From positions 1 to 55,465 of the forward strand of contig CAYQME010000013.1 in assembly GCA_964418645.1 (NCBI GenBank): a DNA stretch of 55,465 bases, written 5' to 3'. The translations under genes were made by a program, and so were the position numbers. Positions 43,772 through 53,286 of the stretch are shown piece after piece; the first letter of the stretch is position 1; the number at the start of each line of letters is the position of its first letter. Under the pieces are notes generated by a model, which saw nothing but the letters and a program-made list of their open reading frames with translations, did no database searches and had not been told where the DNA came from. The stretch comes from JAADHG01 sp964418645. GTDB lineage: Bacteria; Bacteroidota; Bacteroidia; Flavobacteriales; Flavobacteriaceae.

Positions 43772-46549
43772 TTATTTTATTGTTAGCGAAGTTTTTTCAT
43801 CGTTAATCTGGATTGTATATTTTCCTTTAGGTAAATAGTATTTACCATTTTGAGCTTTTTTGACTGTTAATTTGGGATTAGCCTTTTGTAAAGCTTTTTT
43901 TCCGCCTTCGGTCATTGATAAATCATAATTAGTATAATTAAAGCCTTTATCTGCATTAAACGAAATAGAATTAAGCTCTAAACCTTCTTCAGAAAACACT
44001 TTCAAAGATTGATTTTCAGATTTTTTTACAAATACTGTAATTGTTGTAGAAGGCTCAAACACTTGAGAAAACTGGTTCCATGAACTTCCCCAACGTGATG
44101 AAAAACGTATAGAAGGAACTTCAAAGAGAGCAATGTCTTTAGAATTTACCTTATTGTATTGTTGCAAAGCAGCAATATTTGCTTTATAAATTGAGCGACC
44201 ATGTGTACCAACTACTAAATCCCTTGCTTCTGGTTGAATCACTAGATCATGTACTGCAACTGTTGTTAATCCGTTTGAAAATGCTTCCCAACTTAGTCCT
44301 TTGTTAAATGTTACATAAACGCCATTATCGGTTCCTATATAGAGTAAATTTTCGTCAACAGGATCTTCCTTAACGACATTTATAGGTGAGCTAGGAAGAT
44401 TAGAATTTATAGAATTCCAAGTGTTTCCTAAATCATTACTCATATAAATATAAGGTTTAAAATCGTCATTTCTATAACCATTTAATGTTGCATATACACG
44501 TTCTTTTTTGTGCTGCGATGCCACAACTCTGGACACCCAAAGACCTTGAGGTAATGTATTTGATATTCTTGTCCAAGAACCTCCACTATTTTGAGTTATA
44601 TTAATATAACCATCGTCACTTCCTGTATAAATTAATCCAAATTGAAAGGGGCTTTCTGAGATTGCAGTTAATGTCCCATAAGGCACATTACCTTTTTTGC
44701 CACCTGTTGTTAAATCATTAGAAATAACATCGAATGTTTCTCCTTGATTCATTGATCGTAGCAATTTATTAGCTCCTATATATAAAATGTCTTGGTTATG
44801 CGGGGATAATAAAATGGGTGTTTGCCAGTTATAGCGATACGGAGCATCTCCTAATTTATGTTTAGGATTTATTCTAAGACGTTTTTTTGTTTCAAGATTC
44901 ACGCGATAATAAAACCCAAATTGAGAACCTCCGTAAACTATATTGTGGTTACGATTATCAATTTGTACTTGCATACCGTCGCCTCCACCAATACCTTTAT
45001 ATGGATAATTACCACTACTTTCCCATCGTTTTGAAGCTGAATATGCACTTGGTCCAAACCAAACGCCATTGTCTTGTAAACCACCATAAACATTATAAGG
45101 CTTTTCATTATCAACATTAATATAATAGAATTGTCCCACAGCAGGTTGATTGTTTTTTATCCAATTCTCGCCATCATCGTAAGTGATGTTAATACCACCA
45201 TCATTGCCATTAATAAGGTGCCCTTCTTTTTTCGGGTTTACCCAAATAGCCTGATGATCGCTATGTACATTTTCTTTTCCAATTGCAGTAAAAGATGTTC
45301 CACCATCATCCGATTTTAAAATAGGAACACCAAGAATATAAATTTTATTTTCATTTGAAGGGTTTACAGCAATAACTCCAAAATAATAGCCATAAGAACT
45401 GTACACACCATCTAAATAGCCTTTATGTGTTTTTTTCCATGATTTTCCACCATCTATAGATTTATAAACTTCAGCGCCAATTACTGGTGAATCAAACATC
45501 ACAGAATTTGCATTTTCCAAATAAGTTGCCAAATCACTAGGTTTAACTTCATTGTCTTTAACAGATTTTTTTACACTTTTAGCGGTATATTTTTTTCCGA
45601 ATCTGTTGTCTTTCAAATAGGTATTTAAATTTTTATCATCTAGTTTTAGAAAATCTTTCTTAGACATTGTTTTAAAATCGTCTTTTTTCAATCCTGAAGT
45701 TTCTTTTTTCTTTTTGGCTGGTCGTCTAAATTGATTGTCCAAAAAAGCATAGATTATGTTATCATTAAAAGTAGCTAACCCAATGCGACCAACACCATTT
45801 CCTGTTGGAAATCCGTTATTTTTTTCTGTGAGTTTTACCCAAGAACTTCCACCATCAGTACTTTTATATATGGCCGAATGTTCTCCATTCCCAACAAAAT
45901 TCCAAGCTTTTCTATGTCGCTCCCAAGATGCGGCAAACATAGTATTTGGATTGGTTGGAGAAATGCTAATATCAATTATTCCTGTATCATTATTAATAAA
46001 AAGAGTATTGTTCCAAGTTTTTCCACCATCAGTAGTTTTAAAGATGCCACGTTCGGCATTTGGGGTATATAAATGACCAATAACACCTACAACAACTTCA
46101 TCAGGATTATTTTTATTGATAATAATCCGTCCAACATGATGTGAATCTTTTAAACCAACATTTTGCCATGTTTTTCCTTTATCTGTACTTTTTAATATCC
46201 CTATCCCAGAATATGATGAACGCGAGGAATTGTTTTCACCTGTTCCAATCCAAATAGTGCCTTTGTTCCAATCAACAGCAATGTCTCCCATATTTTGGGT
46301 AGGCGCATTATCGGTAACTGGAGTGAATGAAGTTCCGTTATTGTTTGTGTACCATAAGCCACCAGATGCATAGGCAACATAAAATTCAATAGTATTATTT
46401 GGGTTGACATCTATATCTACAACACGACCACTCATTATAGTGGGCCCAATATTAGTAAAAGGAACGTTTTTTACTATTGAAGGTTGTTGTGCTTTTACTT
46501 GAAAAATAAAAAGAAGACTTAGACAAAAAAATAGTTTAAAAGTTTTCAT
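43772..46549 (-). CDS. Secreted BNR/VPS10-like repeat protein
   Basis: A 925-residue exported protein (signal cleavage near FQVKAQQPS) dominated by Asp-box (BNR) repeats: KSTDKGKTW, KTTDGGKTW, KSTDGGSSW, KSIDGGKSW, KSDDGGTSF, MSNDLGNTW and others along the chain. It resembles large WD40/YVTN/BNR and sortilin-like (VPS10) proteins found widely in Bacteroidetes, some mislabelled as glycosyl hydrolases. Expect beta-propellers; catalytic sialidase residues are not obvious. A Lys-rich charged insert occupies about residues 275-345. It has no T9SS C-terminal sorting domain I can see. Confidence 0.85.
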   Translation of the reverse strand: MKTFKLFFCLSLLFIFQVKAQQPSIVKNVPFTNIGPTIMSGRVVDIDVNPNNTIEFYVAYASGGLWYTNNNGTSFTPVTDNAPTQNMGDIAVDWNKGTIWIGTGENNSSRSSYSGIGILKSTDKGKTWQNVGLKDSHHVGRIIINKNNPDEVVVGVIGHLYTPNAERGIFKTTDGGKTWNNTLFINNDTGIIDISISPTNPNTMFAASWERHRKAWNFVGNGEHSAIYKSTDGGSSWVKLTEKNNGFPTGNGVGRIGLATFNDNIIYAFLDNQFRRPAKKKKETSGLKKDDFKTMSKKDFLKLDDKNLNTYLKDNRFGKKYTAKSVKKSVKDNEVKPSDLATYLENANSVMFDSPVIGAEVYKSIDGGKSWKKTHKGYLDGVYSSYGYYFGVIAVNPSNENKIYILGVPILKSDDGGTSFTAIGKENVHSDHQAIWVNPKKEGHLINGNDGGINITYDDGENWIKNNQPAVGQFYYINVDNEKPYNVYGGLQDNGVWFGPSAYSASKRWESSGNYPYKGIGGGDGMQVQIDNRNHNIVYGGSQFGFYYRVNLETKKRLRINPKHKLGDAPYRYNWQTPILLSPHNQDILYIGANKLLRSMNQGETFDVISNDLTTGGKKGNVPYGTLTAISESPFQFGLIYTGSDDGYINITQNSGGSWTRISNTLPQGLWVSRVVASQHKKERVYATLNGYRNDDFKPYIYMSNDLGNTWNSINSNLPSSPINVVKEDPVDENLLYIGTDNGVYVTFNKGLSWEAFSNGLTTVAVHDLVIQPEARDLVVGTHGRSIYKANIAALQQYNKVNSKDIALFEVPSIRFSSRWGSSWNQFSQVFEPSTTITVFVKKSENQSLKVFSEEGLELNSISFNADKGFNYTNYDLSMTEGGKKALQKANPKLTVKKAQNGKYYLPKGKYTIQINDEKTSLTIK

Positions 46550-46680
46550 TAGTTGGATTGTTAGTTTAAATGTTGAAAGTACTTAAACTTGAGTAAAACA
46601 TCAAAATTCTTGTTTAAAAAAAAGGAACTTTAACATTCCTATTTATTTCCTATTTTTAATATCTAAACCAACTGGTAATT

Positions 46681-47256
46681 ATGAAAAAAATAATCTCATT
46701 TTTAATAGTAATTCTACTATTATCATGTACTCAAGAAAAAATGTTTCAAATTGGTCAAATAAAAACACCAAAAGGAGAGGTACTAGTTTGGTTATACAAT
46801 GAAACACCCAATCACAAAAAGAGTTTTATTGAATTGGCTAATAAAGGCTATTGGGATTCACTTACTTTTAATCGTGTAATTCCCAATTTTGTAGTACAAG
46901 GTGGTTGTCCAGATACACCTGAAGGCTTTAATGATCCAGAATATTTATTAGCACCAGAGTTTAACGATTCGCTTTTGCATACTTATGGCGCTTTAGGCGC
47001 AGGAAGAGATGGAAATCCTGAAAAACTTTCAGCACGATGCCAGTTTTATATCGTTCAAAACAAAGACGGCTTACATCGTTTGGATGGCGACTATACGGTA
47101 TTTGGGAAAGTTATAAAAGGTATGGATGTTGTTGATGCTATTGTTAATGTAGAACGAGATTCTACAGACACACCATTAACACCTATTTCTTTAGATGTGA
47201 ACATGATTTCTATAAAGAAAAACGATTTGCAAAAACTATACAGCGCATATAACTAA
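46681..47256 (+). CDS. Cyclophilin-type peptidylprolyl isomerase, lipoprotein
   Basis: A 191-residue lipoprotein (LIVILLLSCTQEK, Cys16) with a cyclophilin domain: FNRVIPNFVVQGGCPDTP, YGALGAGRDGNPEKLSARCQFYIVQN and the late DYTVFGKVIKGMDVVDAI. It isomerises proline bonds of envelope proteins. The usual cyclophilin catalytic Arg is in FNRVIP. It is encoded just upstream of pepP, which has its own promoter. Confidence 0.93.
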   Translation: MKKIISFLIVILLLSCTQEKMFQIGQIKTPKGEVLVWLYNETPNHKKSFIELANKGYWDSLTFNRVIPNFVVQGGCPDTPEGFNDPEYLLAPEFNDSLLHTYGALGAGRDGNPEKLSARCQFYIVQNKDGLHRLDGDYTVFGKVIKGMDVVDAIVNVERDSTDTPLTPISLDVNMISIKKNDLQKLYSAYN

Positions 47257-47306
47257 GCCTTATAAAAAGAAAATTAAGCTTGTTCATTAATTTTCATCTT
47301 AATTGC

Positions 47307-47314
47307 TACATTTG
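47307..47314 (+). promoter_or_regulatory. Predicted -7 box of the M24 aminopeptidase gene
   Basis: TACATTTG matches TAnnTTTG, 19 bases before the ATG at 47334; a TTG at 47280-47282 is 24 bases upstream, somewhat far for a -33 element. The box lies inside the longer reading frame that begins at 47280, which argues that 47334 is the real start. Confidence 0.5.
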
Positions 47315-47333
47315 TTTTATAAATTTTTTTACC

Positions 47334-48626
47334 ATGAAATACAATCCAATAGACCCTGCATTATTTATAAAAAACCGTAAAAATTTCACAGCCCAAATGA
47401 AACCACATGGTTTGGCTGTGTTTAATAGCAACGATATATATCCAATTAGCGCAGACAGTACCATGCCTTTCGAACAGCATCGCGATATTTTTTATTTAAG
47501 TGGTGTTGACCAAGAAGAAAGCATTTTGGTGTTGTTCCCAGATTGCCCAAAAGCAAAGCATCGGGAGATTTTATTTTTAAAAGAAACCAATGAACGTATA
47601 GCGATTTGGGAAGGTGAAAAACTCAACAAAAAAGCCGCATTAAAAACCAGTGGAATAAAAACGGTGTATTGGTTACAAGAGATGGAAAAAATCATGTTTG
47701 AAATCATGACACAATGCGATACGGTTTATTTAAACACCAATGAACATTATAGAGCTTCGGTTGAAACTGAAACACGTGAAGACCGTTTTACTAAATGGTT
47801 AAAAGACAAATATCCTGCACATGCTGTGGCAAAGAGTAATCCTATTTTGCAGCGTTTACGTTCGGTTAAAGACCAAATAGAATTAGACTTAATTCAAACC
47901 GCTTGTGATATTACTGAAAAAGGCTTTCGTCGCATTTTAAACTTTGTAAAACCTGGAGTTTGGGAGTATGAAATAGAAGCCGAATTTATGCACGAGTTTT
48001 TACGAAATCGCTCCAAAAAATTCGCCTATACACCAATTGTAGCTTCAGGAAATAATGCCAATGTGTTACATTATATAGAGAACAACCAACAATGCAAAGC
48101 AGGCGATTTAATACTGCTAGATGTTGGTGCCGAATATGCCAACTACTCCAGTGATATGACGCGAACTATTCCTGTTTCTGGGCGTTTTACAGATAGACAA
48201 AAGGCGGTTTATAATGCGGTAAACCGTGTAAAAAATGAAGCTACAAAACTGTTAATTCCCGGAGCGGATTGGGCAGAGTATCATGTTGAGGTTGGGAAAC
48301 TCATGACTTCAGAATTGTTGGATTTAGGTTTATTAGATAAAGCCGATGTACAAAATGAAGATAAAGATTGGCCAGCCTATAAAAAATATTTTATGCATGG
48401 TACCTCGCACCACATGGGATTAGATACGCATGATTATGGTATTTTAACCGAACCTATGCAAGCCAATATGGTGTTTACTGTAGAACCAGGTATTTATATC
48501 CCAGAGGAAGGATTTGGCATTCGTTTGGAGGATGATGTGGTTATCCAAGAACAAGGCGAACCTTTAAACTTAATGAAAAACATCCCTATTGAGGTTGAGG
48601 AGATTGAAGCACTGATGAATAACTAA
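47334..48626 (+). CDS. pepP: Aminopeptidase P family protein (M24B)
   Basis: A 430-residue metalloaminopeptidase of the Xaa-Pro type, removing N-terminal residues before proline. N-terminal creatinase-like domain to about residue 175, then the pita-bread domain with metal ligands: LLDVGAEYANYSSDMTRTIPVSG (two Asp), HGTSHHMGLDTHD (His), FTVEPGIYIP (Glu) and IRLEDDVVI (Glu). ATG at 47334 gives MKYNPIDPALF. A decayed copy of the last 20 or so codons lies about 950 bases downstream (49500-49583). Confidence 0.92.
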   Translation: MKYNPIDPALFIKNRKNFTAQMKPHGLAVFNSNDIYPISADSTMPFEQHRDIFYLSGVDQEESILVLFPDCPKAKHREILFLKETNERIAIWEGEKLNKKAALKTSGIKTVYWLQEMEKIMFEIMTQCDTVYLNTNEHYRASVETETREDRFTKWLKDKYPAHAVAKSNPILQRLRSVKDQIELDLIQTACDITEKGFRRILNFVKPGVWEYEIEAEFMHEFLRNRSKKFAYTPIVASGNNANVLHYIENNQQCKAGDLILLDVGAEYANYSSDMTRTIPVSGRFTDRQKAVYNAVNRVKNEATKLLIPGADWAEYHVEVGKLMTSELLDLGLLDKADVQNEDKDWPAYKKYFMHGTSHHMGLDTHDYGILTEPMQANMVFTVEPGIYIPEEGFGIRLEDDVVIQEQGEPLNLMKNIPIEVEEIEALMNN

Positions 48627-48716
48627 TTTCCAATTTCATAATTTCAATTCGAAAACTGTACAATTTGTGTTTTTAGTAACAAAGGAGTCAATGACATTAA
48701 GAATTAATATCATTTT

Positions 48717-49469
48717 ATGATGAAAACATATTATATAACCTTTTGCTACTTGATTACATTTTCACAAACTTTTTGCCAATTACCTCCTAAAAGTACAGGT
48801 ACATTTGTTACCGGATCCAATATTTCTATTTTTAACAATCCTAATTATTCTTATTTTTCGTCAGATACAAAGTCGAACCTTGTTAAGTATGAAAATATTG
48901 AAGGCTCTCCATATATTGATAATAGTGTTGGAGCGAATAAATTGCTTCCCATATGCAAATTTTACTCACCAGAGTTCGAATACATGGAAACGGCGTTGGC
49001 CAGATACAACGCATATACAGACAACATTGAGGTGTCTTTATTGGAAGATGGTGTAAATTATTACTTGCTGCGAAAAAAACTTAATTTTTTGTATATAATG
49101 CTGGGTCAAAAAATATACCGAGCTTATGAATTTGATAATAAAATTGGATATTTTGTTATTCTTTCAAAGAATGATAAAGGAAAATGTGTGCTTCTAAAAA
49201 AAGAACGGGTTTCATTTAAAAAAGAAGAAAAGGCAGAAAATAGTTTTGTAACAAGTTCATCAAACCGTTTTGAAAAATTGAAAGATATTTTCTATTTTAA
49301 ATTTGCAGAAGGATTAGTGAAAATCCCAAAAAACAAAAAACAATTTTATAGTTTATTTAAAAATAAGAAAGACGATATTAAAATTTTTACCGAATCTAAT
49401 AGACTTAAAATAGCAAAGAATAAAGATCTGCTAAAAATTTCAGAATATTATGAAACACTTTTTAATTAG
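48717..49469 (+). CDS. Hypothetical secreted protein
   Basis: A 250-residue protein with a signal peptide (MMKTYYITFCYLITFSQTFCQLPP, cleavage near residue 20-23); mature part Lys/Asn/Tyr-rich with a KFYSPEFEYMETALARYN helix and charged LKIAKNKDLLKISEYYETLF C-terminus. No family recognised. It lies between pepP and a remnant of the pepP 3' end, which suggests it arrived by an insertion or a duplication event at this site. Confidence 0.7.
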   Translation: MMKTYYITFCYLITFSQTFCQLPPKSTGTFVTGSNISIFNNPNYSYFSSDTKSNLVKYENIEGSPYIDNSVGANKLLPICKFYSPEFEYMETALARYNAYTDNIEVSLLEDGVNYYLLRKKLNFLYIMLGQKIYRAYEFDNKIGYFVILSKNDKGKCVLLKKERVSFKKEEKAENSFVTSSSNRFEKLKDIFYFKFAEGLVKIPKNKKQFYSLFKNKKDDIKIFTESNRLKIAKNKDLLKISEYYETLFN

Positions 49470-49499
49470 AACCAATCGTTCTTTTGGAGATTGTTTACA

Positions 49500-49583
49500 C
49501 AACAATTAGATAATTCACATACCAAGGCATCATTTATTTTAATGAAAAATATTTATATCGGAATTGAAGAATTGATGAACTAA
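49500..49583 (+). pseudogene. Remnant of an M24 aminopeptidase 3' end
   Basis: One frame ends HTKASFILMKNIYIGIEELMN and a TAA at 49583. This parallels the pepP C-terminus (QGEPLNLMKNIPIEVEEIEALMNN), and nearby nucleotides such as CAAGGC and AATGAAAAA are also shared. It has no start and is too short to be a gene. I read it as a leftover from a duplication or from insertion of the hypothetical gene at 48717-49469. Confidence 0.45.
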
Positions 49584-49594
49584 TATTAAAAACA

Positions 49595-49619
49595 AAAAGC
49601 CACGCACTGCGTAGCTTTT
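49595..49619 (-). terminator. Rho-independent terminator of the metal-binding lipoprotein gene
   Basis: On the minus strand AAAAGCTACGCA and TGCGTGGCTTTT pair with one mismatch around a tiny loop and are followed by TTTGTTTTTA. It lies 26 bases after the stop. Confidence 0.75.
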
Positions 49620-49644
49620 CGTTAATTAGTTATAGTTATTATTT

Positions 49645-50181
49645 TTAAGCATCACCTTTTTTCTCAGTACAGCACGCTTTTTTACAATCTTTGGCGCAAG
49701 CTTCTTTCTTGTCTGCAGGAGCTTTAGTAGAGGCAGATTCTGCTGCTGTTTTGTTTTTACAGCATTCTTTTTGGCAATCTTTATCATGTGTTTTAGCCGT
49801 AAATGCGTCCACATCCTTTATGTCGCTTACTTTGTAAATATCGGCAGTTTTAGAAACCGTTGTTTCTAAAGCTTCATGATTTACCATAGCATCATCATAT
49901 TCTACCATGGCTAATTTTCTATCAAAATCCACCTTAGCAGACTTTACACCATCCATTTTAGCAATTTTACTTTCTATAGTTCTTGCACAACCAATAGCAC
50001 AGGTCATACCTTCAATAGTAAACTCTGTCTTTACAAAATTTGCATCTGGATTTAGGGCTTTTTTTGTAGCTATAGCGACGTCAGTTTCTATAGTTTTAAC
50101 TTCGGGTTTCGCTTCATTTTTACATGCAGTAAATAGTGTAGCTACCAAAACCACTGTTAAAATATTTTTTAATGTCTTCAT
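49645..50181 (-). CDS. Heavy-metal-associated domain lipoprotein with Cys-rich tail
   Basis: A 178-residue lipoprotein (VLVATLFTACKNE, Cys20). Residues about 50-120 form an HMA ferredoxin-like domain with TIEGMTCAIGCARTIESKI; the metal loop is C61-x3-C65, one residue longer than the canonical C-x2-C. The tail has three more Cys clusters: C136/C140/C141 (CQKECC), C162/C166 (CAKDC) and C170/C171 (CC), on a Lys/Ala-rich linker. The ATG at 50181 gives the proper signal; an upstream frame to 50205 is less likely. A role in copper or other metal capture at the envelope is likely. Confidence 0.85.
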   Translation of the reverse strand: MKTLKNILTVVLVATLFTACKNEAKPEVKTIETDVAIATKKALNPDANFVKTEFTIEGMTCAIGCARTIESKIAKMDGVKSAKVDFDRKLAMVEYDDAMVNHEALETTVSKTADIYKVSDIKDVDAFTAKTHDKDCQKECCKNKTAAESASTKAPADKKEACAKDCKKACCTEKKGDA

Positions 50182-50204
50182 AATTTTAAGTATTAAGTTC
50201 TCCA

Positions 50205-50212
50205 CAAAACTA
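50205..50212 (-). promoter_or_regulatory. Predicted -7 box of the metal-binding lipoprotein gene
   Basis: TAGTTTTG on the minus strand fits TAnnTTTG, 23 bases upstream of the ATG. A second match, TATATTTG, lies at 50247-50254 near the divergent EamA gene. Neither has a clear -33 TTG. Confidence 0.35.
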
Positions 50213-50264
50213 ACAATTTTTAGCTTTTATTTGCTCACTTTTGTGTCAAATATAGAATATATCG

Positions 50265-51140
50265 ATGGATTCGAGGAATAAAAAATGGATTTATCTTATT
50301 GTATTATCAATAATTTGGGGCAGCTCATTTATTCTTATTAAAAAAGGATTAATAGGTTTAACGCCTTTACAATTAGGCGCATTACGCATACTGTTTTCAG
50401 GATTTTTTATATTTATTTTCGGGTTTTACACCTTAAAAGAAATTCCTAAGGATACATGGAAGTGGCTTATCATTTCAGGTTTTATAGGCACTTTTTTTCC
50501 AGTGTTTTTATTTGCTTATGCTGAGACAGAAATTGATAGTGCCATTGCTTCCATTTTAAATTCGCTAGTGCCTTTAAATACTATTCTGTTAGGCTTTGCC
50601 GTGTTTAAAATAGCTTCAACTAAACGTCAAATATTGGGTGTCATTATTGGTTTTTTTGGAACAGCCATTTTAATTGGTAGTGGTGCACAACTTAATCCGC
50701 ATCAAAATTATTTGTATGCAGGATTGGTTTTAATTTCGGGTGTTATGTATGGTGCCAATGTAAATATTATTAAGCGGCATTTACAGGATGTTAAAGCTAT
50801 AACTATTGCTCTTGGTAATTTTACGGCTATTGTAATTCCAGCATTTATAGTCTTACTTTTTACCAATTTCTTTTCCAAGGAAACATTTGAAAACCCTGCG
50901 GTTAAAATGTCTTTGGTATATATTATTATTCTTTCTGCTTTTGGTACCGCTTTAGCTAAAGTGATGTTTAATAAGTTGGTACAAATGGCTACACCAGTAT
51001 TTGCCTCTTCTGTAACTTATGTTATGCCTATTGTAGCTGTAGGTTGGGGTGTTTTAGATGGCGAAGGGTTTAGCCTTTTGCAAGCCTTGGCGACTATTCT
51101 TATTTTAATTGGGGTTTATTTTGCAAATAACAGGAATTAA
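50265..51140 (+). CDS. EamA-family (DMT superfamily) transporter
   Basis: A 291-residue inner-membrane protein with ten hydrophobic segments in two EamA repeats: WIYLIVLSIIWGSSFILIKKG and LGALRILFSGFFIFIFGF in the first, LYAGLVLISGVMYGANVNIIKRHL and the late FASSVTYVMPIVAVGWGVLDGE in the second. It exports or imports small metabolites; the substrate cannot be read from sequence. It is divergent from the metal-binding lipoprotein gene, sharing a short intergenic region. Confidence 0.93.
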   Translation: MDSRNKKWIYLIVLSIIWGSSFILIKKGLIGLTPLQLGALRILFSGFFIFIFGFYTLKEIPKDTWKWLIISGFIGTFFPVFLFAYAETEIDSAIASILNSLVPLNTILLGFAVFKIASTKRQILGVIIGFFGTAILIGSGAQLNPHQNYLYAGLVLISGVMYGANVNIIKRHLQDVKAITIALGNFTAIVIPAFIVLLFTNFFSKETFENPAVKMSLVYIIILSAFGTALAKVMFNKLVQMATPVFASSVTYVMPIVAVGWGVLDGEGFSLLQALATILILIGVYFANNRN

Positions 51141-51141
51141 A

Positions 51142-51167
51142 AAACCCAAAGTTTTTACTTTGGGTTT
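51142..51167 (-). terminator. Terminator between EamA and the M16 operon
   Basis: AAACCCAAAG (51142-51151) pairs with CTTTGGGTTT (51158-51167) across a 6-base loop. Read on the minus strand it is followed by TTTT, so it mainly serves the M16 operon; it may also slow transcription from the EamA side. Confidence 0.85.
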
Positions 51168-51191
51168 GATAAATGGTATTTTTATTCAAAA

Positions 51192-53273
51192 TTAATTAAA
51201 ATCTTCGTCAGTTACACCTTCGTTAACTTTTACATTATTAATATTGAAAATGATGGTTTGTGGTCCGGATTTAACAATTTGATAATAAGGAAATTGTACA
51301 CCTTTAACAGGGGAATAGTTAGAATAATCTACAACAGTTGTTACTTCTTTATCACTAATGGTTGTAGTTTTCTCTTCTCTTGTTAAAAAACCAGTTTCAG
51401 CATTATAATATTTAAAGGATGAGTTACCATCTTTTTCTATTTTAATTTTAAAAACATCATTACCATTGATTGTTGTTAAACTTTCTAAAGTTAATTTATA
51501 TGACTTGTCATAATATAATTCCGGGAACAATGTAATTTTAGATTTTTGGGAATCTAACATTTCACCTTTTGTCTCCATTTTTTGTCCTTGTTGCTCAACA
51601 TAACCCGTTTCACCATTAAATTTTTGTTTCATAATAACTCCCATCCCTTCAATACTCATTTCCATAGATTCTTTGTTTGGTACCATTTTTTTAATTTCTG
51701 CTTTTGGGGAAAAAGGAGCACCCTCAATTGTTACATCTGCACTTGAGTGAACTGTTTTTACAGTTATTGCAATATCTTTTCCACCAATGGCTTCAATATA
51801 TTTATTTATTACAGATTGAGCCGTTACACCTTTAGGTATTGGTTTTGAGAATTCTGGCCTTTTAACAGGATTAGCATATTTATCGAAATATTTAATTGGG
51901 ATTTCAGTTTTTTCAAGGTTAGGAATCACATCACTTCCTTTTCCCACAACTATTATACGTGCATTTTCAACTTTAAAATAGGTATTTGCTACACGTTTTA
52001 CATCATCTTTGGTAACAGCATTAATTTTCTCAAGATATGTTGCATAGAAATCTTCAGGTAAATGATTTAATTTAATATTCAATGCATAACGTGCAATAGT
52101 TTGAGGACGTTCAAGTGCTAATACAAAATCGCCAACATATTTAGCTTTTGCATTAGCTAGCTCCTCACTAGTAACGGTATCATTTTTAATACGCTTAATT
52201 TCCTTTATAGTTTCTACTACCGAACTGTCTGTTACGGCATTTCTAACAGCAGCACCAGCAGTAAATCGAGACGCATTATATCTACTTGTGCCTATACTTG
52301 AACGTGCACCATAAGTATAACCATGTGCTTCACGTAAATTCATATTCAAGTAACTATTAAAGCCACCACCTAATATTTTATTTGCAATTAAAACGGCATG
52401 ATAGTCTGGATCATTCATTTTTAATGTCACATTATTTGTAAGAGAAATATTAGATTGTACGGCGTTTGGCATATCCACAAAATTAATTTGTGTGTATTGT
52501 ACATTTGGGCTTACTTTTGGTACCTCGAGATTAAGGCTTGTACCTTTTATCCAGAGACCAAAGGTATTTTCAATTTGGGTTTTTATAGTAGCACCGTCTA
52601 CATCTCCAATAACAACTAAATAAGCATTTCCGGGGTTAAAAAAATCTCGAAAATATTTTTGTGCATCGTCAAAAGAAACAACATTTAGGGATGCTTCATT
52701 AACATATTCTCCATAAGGATGATGAGTGCCGTAAGCTAAGGCTAGTGCAACACGACTGGCAACAGCATCAACACTTTTTTCGCTAGCTTTTAAGCCTTCT
52801 ATTTGCTTATCTTTTTCCTTATTAAATTCTTCTTCTTCAAATAACGGATGCATGGTTGCATCTGCCATTAGTTCTAATATTCGTTCAGAATACTTTGATA
52901 GACCACTTGCAAATCCACCAGAAGAAAAGAAACTTAAATTTGCACCTAAAAAATCCACTTCTTCATTAAAATCGTCTTTAGGAATTGTAGTTGTCCCGTT
53001 GCCAAGCATTACACCTAGCAAATCGGAAACACCTTTCTTTTTGCCTTCAATGGTCGGGACATTATCGATGGTTAAATTAAAGGATACTCGTGGTAATTTA
53101 TGATTTTCGATAACCATTACTTTTAGCCCATTACTTAAAGTAAATTCAACAGGTGTTTTTAACTGAATTTTAGGAGCAGATCCTGGTTTAGGTTGTTTAG
53201 ATCTATCAACTTGAGCATTTACGCCAACTGATAATAAAAACAATGTAATTAATATTGATATTTTAGTTTTCAT
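51192..53273 (-). CDS. Catalytically degenerate M16 peptidase subunit with C-terminal LolA-like domain
   Basis: A 693-residue secreted protein (signal cleavage near LLSVGVNAQVD). Residues about 38-470 are an M16 pair fold, but the zinc site HxxEH is missing: where it should be, the sequence reads GVSDLLGVMLGNGT. It keeps the M16 backbone (YGTHHPYGEY, FFNPGNAYLVVIGDVD, NLREAHGYTYGARS). Residues about 480-693 form an extra beta-rich domain resembling LolA/outer-membrane sorting proteins (KPIPKGVTAQSVINKYIEAIGG onward). It probably pairs with the active M16 encoded just upstream (13 bases) as the substrate-binding partner. Confidence 0.88.
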   Translation of the reverse strand: MKTKISILITLFLLSVGVNAQVDRSKQPKPGSAPKIQLKTPVEFTLSNGLKVMVIENHKLPRVSFNLTIDNVPTIEGKKKGVSDLLGVMLGNGTTTIPKDDFNEEVDFLGANLSFFSSGGFASGLSKYSERILELMADATMHPLFEEEEFNKEKDKQIEGLKASEKSVDAVASRVALALAYGTHHPYGEYVNEASLNVVSFDDAQKYFRDFFNPGNAYLVVIGDVDGATIKTQIENTFGLWIKGTSLNLEVPKVSPNVQYTQINFVDMPNAVQSNISLTNNVTLKMNDPDYHAVLIANKILGGGFNSYLNMNLREAHGYTYGARSSIGTSRYNASRFTAGAAVRNAVTDSSVVETIKEIKRIKNDTVTSEELANAKAKYVGDFVLALERPQTIARYALNIKLNHLPEDFYATYLEKINAVTKDDVKRVANTYFKVENARIIVVGKGSDVIPNLEKTEIPIKYFDKYANPVKRPEFSKPIPKGVTAQSVINKYIEAIGGKDIAITVKTVHSSADVTIEGAPFSPKAEIKKMVPNKESMEMSIEGMGVIMKQKFNGETGYVEQQGQKMETKGEMLDSQKSKITLFPELYYDKSYKLTLESLTTINGNDVFKIKIEKDGNSSFKYYNAETGFLTREEKTTTISDKEVTTVVDYSNYSPVKGVQFPYYQIVKSGPQTIIFNINNVKVNEGVTDEDFN

Positions 53274-53286
53274 ATATAATGTCTTT

